This document shows, one piece after another, positions 1 through 6,589 of a stretch of DNA of 64,000 bases. Location of the stretch: NCBI GenBank assembly GCA_018000995.1, contig JAGNIU010000013.1:1-64000 (forward strand). Direction: 5' to 3'. Positions within the stretch are counted from its first letter, which is position 1. Each line of letters starts with the position of its first letter. Below the pieces are notes generated by a model. The model ran no database searches. It was not told where the DNA came from and saw only the letters and a list, made by a program, of their open reading frames with translations. This DNA comes from Bacteroidia bacterium. Its GTDB lineage: Bacteria; Bacteroidota; Bacteroidia; B-17B0; Aurantibacillaceae. A program made the position numbers and the translations under genes.

Positions 1-480
1 AAAGCAGCAGCAGATAAACTAGCAGCTGAAAAAGCAAACGCAGATAAAGCAGCGGCAGAAAAACTTGCAGCAGAAAAAGCAGCGGCAGACAAAGCAGCTG
101 CAGATAAACTAGCAGCTGAAAAAGCAAACGCAGATAAAGCAGCAGCAGAAAAACTTGCAGCAGAAAAAGCAAACGCAGACAAGGCAGCAGCGGAGAAACT
201 TGCGGCGGAAAAAGCAAACGCAGACAAAGCTGCGGCTGAAAAATTAGCAGCAGAAAAAGCAGCGGCCGACAAAGCTGCTGCAGAGAAATTAGCAGCAGAG
301 AAAGCAAACGCAGATAAAGCAGCAGCAGAAAAACTTGCAGCAGATAAAGCAGCGGCCGACAAAGCAGCGGCAGAAAAATTAGCTGCTGAAAAAGCAAACG
401 CAGATAAGGCAGCAGCGGAGAAACTTGCAGCTGAAAAGGCAGCAGCCGACAAAGCAAACGCAGACAAATTAGCTGCTGAA
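1..480 (+). repeat. 15-bp-period tandem coding repeat
   Basis: Thirty-two consecutive 15-bp units encode K-[AL]-[AN]-A-[DE]. The amino-acid pattern is nearly invariant while synonymous positions vary freely (Leu as cta, ctt or tta; Ala as gca, gcg, gct or gcc). That suggests an old array held at the protein level rather than a fresh slippage array. The array probably continues upstream of the window. Confidence 0.9.
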
Positions 481-1026
481 AAAGCAGCAAGAGACAAAGC
501 TATCGCAGAAAAACTTGCGCAAAAAGAAGCTAAGGATAAAGCACTTGCTGATAAATTAGCGGCAGAGAAAGCGGCACGTGATAAACTTGCTGCAGATAAA
601 GTAGCAGCTGATAAAGCAGCACACGAAAAATTAATGGCTGATAAAGCTGCCCAACAAAAAGAAATTGCAGATAAAGCTGCTGCAGAAAGATTAGCACAAG
701 AACAAGCTAAGAAAGATAAATTAGAAACTGAACGCTTAGCAAGAGAACAAGAAGATGCGAATAAAGGAAAAACTATTATTGTAAAAGATGTTGAACCTGT
801 AACCAATAAACCGGGAGACCCGGATGTGGATGCAAAACATCGAATTGCTTCAACTATCGGTGGCGATAAATACAAAGAGGTTATTAAAAAAGCTGAAGGG
901 TACTTTAAAATGAAACGTTGGGCAGAAGCAAAAACCGCCTACGAGGAAGCTCTAAAATATAAAGCAGCAGATCCATACGCAACAGGTAAACTTGCTGAAA
1001 TTGAAAAATTATTAGCTCCTAAATAA
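1..1026 (+). CDS. Lys/Ala/Glu-rich pentapeptide-repeat protein, 5'-partial
   Basis: The frame is open from base 1 to the TAA at 1024-1026, giving 341 visible residues; the start lies upstream of the window. The first ATG in frame (634) is internal to the repeat and is not the start. About the first 160 residues are head-to-tail five-residue units of pattern K-[AL]-[AN]-A-[DE] (KAAAD, KLAAE, KANAD), followed by less regular K/A/E/D-rich sequence to about residue 250. A short Pro/Gly/Asp linker then leads to a helical, TPR-like tail (YFKMKRWAEAKTAYEEAL). The composition predicts a long charged helix, as in TolA-like spacers, but no enzyme domain is visible. Upstream domains, which could carry a signal peptide or OmpA/TPR modules, are not seen. 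Function unknown; possibly an envelope-spanning or structural protein (inference). Confidence 0.8.
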   Translation, partial: KAAADKLAAEKANADKAAAEKLAAEKAAADKAAADKLAAEKANADKAAAEKLAAEKANADKAAAEKLAAEKANADKAAAEKLAAEKAAADKAAAEKLAAEKANADKAAAEKLAADKAAADKAAAEKLAAEKANADKAAAEKLAAEKAAADKANADKLAAEKAARDKAIAEKLAQKEAKDKALADKLAAEKAARDKLAADKVAADKAAHEKLMADKAAQQKEIADKAAAERLAQEQAKKDKLETERLAREQEDANKGKTIIVKDVEPVTNKPGDPDVDAKHRIASTIGGDKYKEVIKKAEGYFKMKRWAEAKTAYEEALKYKAADPYATGKLAEIEKLLAPK

Positions 1027-1042
1027 ACTAATCTAAAAAATT

Positions 1043-2029
1043 ATGAGCAGTATCATTTTAACAGCTGATGACTACGGCGCTTGTGATTTTATTGATAATG
1101 GTATCATTCGTGCATTACGCAATAAAAAAATAAATACAGTTACAGCTTTTGTTACTCACCCAGATTCTCAGTCACGCTTACAAACTCTTATTGCTTTACG
1201 CGAAGAATTAAAACAACAAAATAATGATGTTTATACTTTTAATATTGGTTTGCACTTTAGTTTAACTTCAGGTACTGCAATTACAGGAAAATCGAGTTTA
1301 ACTAATGATGAAAGTGGTGATGATGGAAAGTTTGAATTTCATGAAGCAAAAAATTATCCGTTCAAAAAAGTAAAGCACGAAGACCTTCAACATGAATTAA
1401 CTGCTCAACTTAATTTATTAGATGAATGGCTAGACAGTACGCCAATAGATCATGTTACTAATCATCACGGGATTTGTTATTTGGATTTAGGTTTTTTTGA
1501 AGAGTATGTGAAAACCATCAATCTTTTCACAAGCAACAAGCTTACTAATAAACTTCCTATTCGCAGTCCAATGAGTTGGCTGAAGAGTGATATGAAAACA
1601 TGGAAGAACGGAAAAGTTTTAATTCCCACTATTAAACAAGGTATAGAGCTTGGTTTCTGGAAAAAAATTGGTGACGTTACCAATAAAAAATTAAGAATCC
1701 GTGAAGAACATGCCTTTGCACTCGAAATAAATTATCCGATTTTTCTGGCGGATACAATTTACGGTTTACCACACGAAGAGAATATTAAATTTTTATTAGA
1801 ACAACTAGCTCCTAAAAATTACTCAGCCGAGTTTATGTTTCATCTCGGACATCCGGGAAGAGAAGTTTCTAACATACAAAAAACAATTGATGAATTAATA
1901 ATGCCTCATGGTATCGACCGCGGCTATTTTTTAAACCGAACAGAAGAACTTAAAGCACTTTCTTCTCTTCCATTAGATTCTTTACTGCAACAACATGACA
2001 TTCAAAAAATATATTTTGCGGAAGCTTAA
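1043..2029 (+). CDS. ChbG/YdjC-family carbohydrate deacetylase
   Basis: A 328-residue protein opening with TADDYG at residues 7-12, the metal-binding Asp-Asp signature of the YdjC/ChbG/HpnK fold. A His-rich motif, DHVTNHHG, at about residue 136 and HLGHPG near the C-terminus supply likely metal ligands. Family members remove N-acetyl groups from chito-oligosaccharides or lipid-linked sugars in a metal-dependent way. No signal peptide is visible, so it is probably cytoplasmic. It lies 16 bp after the repeat protein and 6 bp before the DUF3820 gene, so these may be co-transcribed. The substrate cannot be told from sequence; length fits the family. Confidence 0.85.
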   Translation: MSSIILTADDYGACDFIDNGIIRALRNKKINTVTAFVTHPDSQSRLQTLIALREELKQQNNDVYTFNIGLHFSLTSGTAITGKSSLTNDESGDDGKFEFHEAKNYPFKKVKHEDLQHELTAQLNLLDEWLDSTPIDHVTNHHGICYLDLGFFEEYVKTINLFTSNKLTNKLPIRSPMSWLKSDMKTWKNGKVLIPTIKQGIELGFWKKIGDVTNKKLRIREEHAFALEINYPIFLADTIYGLPHEENIKFLLEQLAPKNYSAEFMFHLGHPGREVSNIQKTIDELIMPHGIDRGYFLNRTEELKALSSLPLDSLLQQHDIQKIYFAEA

Positions 2030-2035
2030 TTTGTA

Positions 2036-2254
2036 ATGATGGAAGCGAACCCTAACCTTTTATTGGAATTAGTAAAAATGGAAATGCCTTTTGGCAGATA
2101 CAAAGGCTATTTGCTTTGCAATTTACCTGTGAGTTATTTAGAGTGGTTTAACAGAAAAGGATTCCCACAAGGAAAACTTGGCGTGTTGTTACAAACCATG
2201 TACGAAATTAAACTGAACGGCTTGGAGCATTTGTTGAATCCCCTGAAGAAATAA
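2036..2254 (+). CDS. DUF3820 family small protein
   Basis: A 72-residue protein with the DUF3820 pattern: MPFGRYKGYLL, then LPVSYLEWF, then GFPQGKLGVLLQTMYEIK. Two ATG codons lie in tandem (2036, 2039) and either may start. The family is small and widespread; a role as a quorum-regulated virulence factor has been proposed for some homologues, but none is established here. Its last 47 bp overlap tail-to-tail with the hydrolase gene on the other strand. Confidence 0.8.
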   Translation: MMEANPNLLLELVKMEMPFGRYKGYLLCNLPVSYLEWFNRKGFPQGKLGVLLQTMYEIKLNGLEHLLNPLKK

Positions 2255-3722
2255 TTTTTCCCGTATCCGTATTTTTAAATTCTTCCTTCTCCCTATTTTG
2301 AGTTATTCTAAATGTTCCATCGTGCACAACGCGCTTCATAACAATTTCAATTAACGTAGTTTGATTAGGGTGAATAATTGCTTTTAATTGCTCTTCTGAA
2401 GCATTTATTTTCGCTCTTACGTAATGTGCAAAACCTGAATTATTATGCGGATCAATATACAAACCTAATTGTTTTACACCTTCTTTTTTTGCACGCAAAG
2501 TCTTCTCACCATACTTAACTTCCGGTCCACCGGCCATTGCAGTATAATTAAAAAAGAAAGTTACGGTTCCTCTACTAATTGAATTTCTTTGTCTGTCGGC
2601 CATAAAACCATGCGGCAATTTATTCGGATCGTTATCGGGCCCCATAAAAATTATATCGCATTCACCAATATCTCTTCCGTCTTCATCAATCACTTTTACA
2701 ATCACCATACTTTTAGGATCATTGATGAAATATTTATCAGGTAACAAAATATTCAAATCTGCTTCCACTAATTCTTGTTGTTGAACTGCCACAACTTGTT
2801 TATCAAAATCTTCACAAACAGTTTTGTAGTCGGTAGCAGTGTTTACTTTGATGCACTTTAAAATAGCTGAGAGCGTTTCGTGTGGATCGCTATTTGCTTT
2901 CACACTTCTCATAATGCCAATTTTATCACCCGAATGCGCTTTACCTTTTACCAATGTAAAAGCTGTTGGGACTGTAGTTTTAAATTCTTTTATCTCCAAC
3001 GCTGCCTCATTTCCATCTGTAACTGCTTGTTGTTCCAAACGAATGTATGATGAATTTAAATTTGCTGCAGCGGCCCGCACTACTCCATCCGAACCCATCT
3101 CACCGGTATATGGATTTACATGATCATAAACACTTCTGTCGATAGTTTGTCCTGTAATAACAAATGGAAAAATAGTTCCCGCTTTCATAAATGCTTCCGA
3201 TTCCAAAACCCAACGTTTGTTTAATTGCCAGGCATCACCACTTCCTAATTCTAACCAATTTAAAACACCTTGTCCCGGCTCCACACCTTCAAACCAAGAT
3301 TTTAAACGGGAGACTCTCGATTTTCCTAATTGAGCTAAAGAAGAACCGAAATTGGCAGGCGCTAACATTATTAAATGGGTGAGCGGACAAGCCACTAAAT
3401 TATTTTTTTGAGAATAGAATTTATCAACCCAATTTCTTATGGCGGGCCCGCCTGTGGAATGAGTGATGATTATACATTTTGTTCCTGCGTTTAACAGAGA
3501 ACCAAGTTCAGTTCTTATTGCAAACTCAAATGCTTTCGAAATATCATCTACGCGAACTTCATCTTTAAAACTAATATATTTTCCTAACCAGATTTGTTTC
3601 ACATCTAATTCCAGACTAGAATCCTTTTCTGATTCCATTTCCAAACGTTGCGCTAAACCTCCATATGAATCTGTGTTGTGTACACTCCAACCATGAACCA
3701 ATACAACTATCCGCTTTGCCAT
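2208..3722 (-). CDS. Lipase/esterase-like alpha/beta hydrolase
   Basis: A 504-residue protein. The N-terminal half is an alpha/beta hydrolase: VLVHGWSVHN at residues 7-16 forms the oxyanion strand, and THSTGG at residues 87-92 is a G-x-S-x-G-like elbow with Ser89 as probable nucleophile (Thr replaces the first Gly). PANFGSSLA follows, as in phospholipase/PGAP1-like lipases. The C-terminal 180 residues look like a separate beta-rich domain that I cannot name. There is no signal peptide. The substrate is probably a lipid ester (inference). The final residues are encoded in the overlap with the DUF3820 gene, so they may be a recent extension. Confidence 0.7.
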   Translation of the reverse strand: MAKRIVVLVHGWSVHNTDSYGGLAQRLEMESEKDSSLELDVKQIWLGKYISFKDEVRVDDISKAFEFAIRTELGSLLNAGTKCIIITHSTGGPAIRNWVDKFYSQKNNLVACPLTHLIMLAPANFGSSLAQLGKSRVSRLKSWFEGVEPGQGVLNWLELGSGDAWQLNKRWVLESEAFMKAGTIFPFVITGQTIDRSVYDHVNPYTGEMGSDGVVRAAAANLNSSYIRLEQQAVTDGNEAALEIKEFKTTVPTAFTLVKGKAHSGDKIGIMRSVKANSDPHETLSAILKCIKVNTATDYKTVCEDFDKQVVAVQQQELVEADLNILLPDKYFINDPKSMVIVKVIDEDGRDIGECDIIFMGPDNDPNKLPHGFMADRQRNSISRGTVTFFFNYTAMAGGPEVKYGEKTLRAKKEGVKQLGLYIDPHNNSGFAHYVRAKINASEEQLKAIIHPNQTTLIEIVMKRVVHDGTFRITQNREKEEFKNTDTGKIISSGDSTNAPSRSV

Positions 3723-3731
3723 AATAAATGT

Positions 3732-3759
3732 TTTGTACTAAAGATATTATTTATATTTG
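3732..3759 (+). promoter_or_regulatory. Bacteroidota-type promoter
   Basis: TTTG at 3732-3735, 16 nt, then TATATTTG at 3752-3759, matching the Bacteroidota housekeeping-sigma pattern. The box ends 8 nt before the ATG at 3768, implying a leader of only a few nucleotides. It supports starting the gene at 3768 rather than at an upstream ATG (3678) inside the divergent hydrolase gene. Confidence 0.65.
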
Positions 3760-3767
3760 AAAAACAA

Positions 3768-4469
3768 ATGAGCACAGAAACTTTATATCTGATTTCCTAC
3801 ATCTGGCTTAGTGTTGCTATTGTAGTTCATATCACCATGTTTTTTATAACCGCGCCATTCGGTCGGCACACCTCTGATAAATGGGGAAAAACTATAAATA
3901 ATAAATTAGGTTGGGTTATTATGGAATCGCCTTCCTTATTAATTATGCTTTACTTTTTGTTTACCGGAACTAATTCTTTTAGCTCTTATATCTGGATTTT
4001 ATTTTTAGTCTGGATTCTACATTACGCCAACCGATCATTTATTTATCCGCTGAGAATAAAAGCAACGCCTAAACAAATTCCGGTTTTTATTGTATTGAAT
4101 GCTATTCTGTTTAATTTTATGAATGCCGGACTAAACGGATATTATCTTTCACATTTCGCTAATAGAGAAGATTACAATTCAGATTGGCTTTACTCTCCTC
4201 ACTTTGTTTTTGGAGTAATTCTTTTTTGCATTGGCGCTTTCATAAATTTAAAATCAGATTCTATTTTGATTAACTTGAGAAAGCCCGGAGAAACAGGCTA
4301 CAAAATTCCTAAAGGCTTTTTGTTCAATTATATTTCTTCCCCTAATTTATTTGGAGAGCTAATCGAATGGAGTGGCTTTGCCCTAATGGCGTGGAATTTA
4401 CCGGCTCTAACATTTATGGTATGGACTTTCGCCAATTTAGTTCCCAGAGCTAAAAACCATCATGATTAG
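3768..4469 (+). CDS. Steroid 5-alpha-reductase family membrane protein, C-terminus cut by TAG
   Basis: A 233-residue, multi-pass membrane protein of the 3-oxo-5-alpha-steroid 4-dehydrogenase (SRD5A-like) family. Hydrophobic segments run throughout, and the C-terminal half has the family signature: KIPKGFLFNYISSPNLFGEL, then EWSGFALMAW, then FANLVPRAKNHHD. Family enzymes use NADPH to reduce double bonds in steroid or lipid substrates. Homologues continue after the HH motif with W-Y and about 20 more residues ending in R-K-x-x-x-P. Here the W position is TAG (4467-4469) and the missing tail is intact in the same frame downstream. It may be a recent pseudogene, a sequence error or a readthrough case. 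The start at 3768 is chosen from the promoter and the absence of overlap. Confidence 0.7.
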   Translation: MSTETLYLISYIWLSVAIVVHITMFFITAPFGRHTSDKWGKTINNKLGWVIMESPSLLIMLYFLFTGTNSFSSYIWILFLVWILHYANRSFIYPLRIKATPKQIPVFIVLNAILFNFMNAGLNGYYLSHFANREDYNSDWLYSPHFVFGVILFCIGAFINLKSDSILINLRKPGETGYKIPKGFLFNYISSPNLFGELIEWSGFALMAWNLPALTFMVWTFANLVPRAKNHHD

Positions 4470-4532
4470 TACAAAAAACAATTTCCTGATTATCCGAGGG
4501 AACGAAAAATAATTTTTCCTTATTTGTATTAA
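4467..4532 (+). other. In-frame remnant of the SRD5A-like C-terminus after a TAG
   Basis: Reading past the TAG in the same frame gives YKKQFPDYP then RERKIIFPYLY and a TAA at 4530-4532. This matches the expected end of the family (H-H-x-W-Y-x-x-K-F-x-D-Y-P-x-x-R-K-x-x-x-P). One base, TGG to TAG, would explain the interruption. Confidence 0.75.
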
Positions 4533-4557
4533 ATCTTTATGCCGATTACACAAACAT

Positions 4558-4576
4558 CCCTTCGGTAAGCTCAGGG
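4558..4576 (-). repeat. GAGCTTGTCGA hairpin repeat, copy 1
   Basis: Read on the minus strand: CCCT, core GAGCTTACCGA, AGGG. The arms are perfectly complementary. It sits in the 125-bp gap between the SRD5A-like gene and the phosphatase stop. A spurious minus-strand frame across it would encode PALSLPKG. Confidence 0.8.
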
Positions 4577-4594
4577 CAGGCTTCCTCGTATGCG

Positions 4595-6589
4595 TTATAT
4601 TCGGATGCCTATAACACAAACATCGTCCACTTGTTCTAAATCACCTTTCCAATTTTGAAATTCATCTTCAAGTTTTATTTTCTGCTCGGCTATTGGCATA
4701 GCGCTGATGGTAATCATTAAATCTACTAATTGATGATACTTAAACTTTTTCCCGTTCGGTCCACCAAACTGATCAGCATAACCATCGGTAAAAATATAAA
4801 TATTGTCATCCTTCTGTAATTTCACTTTATGCGTTTGGTATAAAAGAGGTTTGTCTACTTTACCAATAGCTTGTTTGTTTGGTTTAAACTCAATTATTTT
4901 TCCTTCACGTACAATCCAAAGCGGATTATTAGCGCCTGCCCAATCTATTTCATTTGTTTTTTTATTGAGCAAACACAACGAAATATCCATACCGTCTTTC
5001 ACTTCAGTTTCGCTACGTTCAAATGTTTCAACAACCAACTCACGCGTTTTATCCAAAATTTTACCGGGATCGGTAATTTCAAACTCTTTCACTGTACGGT
5101 TTAAAGCGTTACTACAAACTACACTTACTAAAGCGCCGGGAACACCATGGCCCGTACAATCCGCGGCAGCAATTAAAATATAATCTTTACTCACCACTTC
5201 TATCCAATAAAAATCTCCAGCCACAATATCTTTTGGTTTGTAAAGTATAAATGATTGGGCTAAATTTTCAGTAATCTGACTCATTGGTGGCAAGATAGCT
5301 TCCTGCAATCGTTTGGCGTAAGATATTGATGAAAGAATTTCTTTTTGTTTTTCTTCAATAATAATTTTTTGTTCTTCAGTTTCCTTATTCTTCGCTTCAA
5401 TAATTTCTTTTTGTCTTCTGATAATACGGAAACGGTTATACATCACAGCACCACCAACAATTAATATCAGCAAGCCACCATACAAAGCAATCTTCTGAAT
5501 CCTGTCCTTTTCAATTTGTGTGTTCTTCGCATAAATTAAGGCATCCGTTATTTTTTTCTCGTCAGCATTTTTTAAACTATCGGCCACTAACTTTTTATCA
5601 AACTCAGCTTGTAGTTCCTTTTGTGTAATTTGTTTTTGAACATCCCCCCTATATAAACTATCACGGATACGCTGTGAAATTTCATAATTCCTGAACGCCT
5701 CCTTGTAGTTTCCCATATCCTGATACACCTCCGATAAAACAACTGCAACCGCCATTGTAGCGGTAGGCTCAGGATTATTCTTCAATAAATTTTCTGCCAC
5801 TATCAAATACTTTAAGGCCATATCATTCTTTTTCATTTTATGATATGTGTTTCCGATTTCAGCACCTGTTGTAATAGCCAGTTGAGTATACTCCTCTTTG
5901 TTTGCCATTTCAATAGCTTTTAATTGATACGGTAATGCTTTCTCAAACATATCCTGTTCAAAATACAAGTTTCCAATATTTGCATTAGCAGATGCTATTC
6001 CGTAATTATCTTTTAGCAATTCGTACATGTCTAAACTTTTTTGTCCGTAACTAATCGCTTGTTCATAATCCTTTAAGCCCGTATAAATAATACTTATGTT
6101 GTTTAACGAACTGGCTACTCCTTCAATATTTCCAATTTGCTGCACAATGGTTAAGCAACGTTTTTGATAGCCCAGAGCTTTATTAAACTCTTTCATATCG
6201 ATATACAAACTACCAATATTTCCCATAGCGCTTGAAATACCTCTCTTGTCACCGAGCTCTTCCATCAACTTTAAACATTGCTGATAAGATTCAATCGCTT
6301 TAATAAAATTACCTCTAACCTGATAAGAAGCACCAATAGTATTTAATGCTTTCGATTCAAACTTCTTTAATTTTTTTGCGCGGGCTATTTCTAATTGCTT
6401 TTTTCCTAAAGCAAAACTCGAATCAGGATTAGTGTAAATTAAATCCCAAGCCATTTCGTAGATCGCAGATAAACGAATGGTGTCATGGTTGTTCGTGTTT
6501 TTGAATAACGACCATAACGAATCTTCACGCTGAGAAAAAACATTCAACGTAAAAAATAGAATTATTATGGCGGTTACACTTCTTTTCAT
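4595..6589 (-). CDS. TPR-containing SpoIIE/PP2C serine phosphatase
   Basis: A 664-residue protein starting at the ATG at 6589, whose ATGA overlaps the stop of the upstream phosphatase gene; an in-frame upstream ATG (6613) is less likely. Order: signal-like N-terminus (MKRSVTAIIILFFTLNVFS), about seven TPR units (residues 40-330), a membrane segment (about 373-393), a coiled coil, then a SpoIIE/RsbU-type phosphatase domain from about residue 447. That domain has GDFYW, DCTGHGVPGA, DGMD, TDGYADQ and DDVC carrying the metal-binding Asp residues. The TPRs are expected on the periplasmic side, sensing or scaffolding, with the catalytic domain cytoplasmic. RsbU-type enzymes dephosphorylate anti-anti-sigma factors, but no such partner is encoded nearby. 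Confidence 0.85.
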   Translation of the reverse strand: MKRSVTAIIILFFTLNVFSQREDSLWSLFKNTNNHDTIRLSAIYEMAWDLIYTNPDSSFALGKKQLEIARAKKLKKFESKALNTIGASYQVRGNFIKAIESYQQCLKLMEELGDKRGISSAMGNIGSLYIDMKEFNKALGYQKRCLTIVQQIGNIEGVASSLNNISIIYTGLKDYEQAISYGQKSLDMYELLKDNYGIASANANIGNLYFEQDMFEKALPYQLKAIEMANKEEYTQLAITTGAEIGNTYHKMKKNDMALKYLIVAENLLKNNPEPTATMAVAVVLSEVYQDMGNYKEAFRNYEISQRIRDSLYRGDVQKQITQKELQAEFDKKLVADSLKNADEKKITDALIYAKNTQIEKDRIQKIALYGGLLILIVGGAVMYNRFRIIRRQKEIIEAKNKETEEQKIIIEEKQKEILSSISYAKRLQEAILPPMSQITENLAQSFILYKPKDIVAGDFYWIEVVSKDYILIAAADCTGHGVPGALVSVVCSNALNRTVKEFEITDPGKILDKTRELVVETFERSETEVKDGMDISLCLLNKKTNEIDWAGANNPLWIVREGKIIEFKPNKQAIGKVDKPLLYQTHKVKLQKDDNIYIFTDGYADQFGGPNGKKFKYHQLVDLMITISAMPIAEQKIKLEDEFQNWKGDLEQVDDVCVIGIRI

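Noticed and set aside
1-480. CRISPR or satellite interpretation of the initial repeat
   Set aside because: There are no spacers; it is a coding tandem repeat with a fixed amino-acid pattern.
634-1026. ATG 634 as the start of the first gene
   Set aside because: The repeat frame is open without a stop from base 1, so 634 is an internal Met.
3678-3767. Upstream ATG (3678) for the SRD5A-like gene
   Set aside because: It lies inside the divergent hydrolase gene and before the promoter; the ATG at 3768 fits the promoter and the family N-terminus.
4437-4619. 60-residue minus-strand ORF with PALSLPKG
   Set aside because: It is a spurious frame through the hairpin repeat at 4558-4576 and the TAG-interrupted gene; no start, composition or neighbour supports it as a gene.
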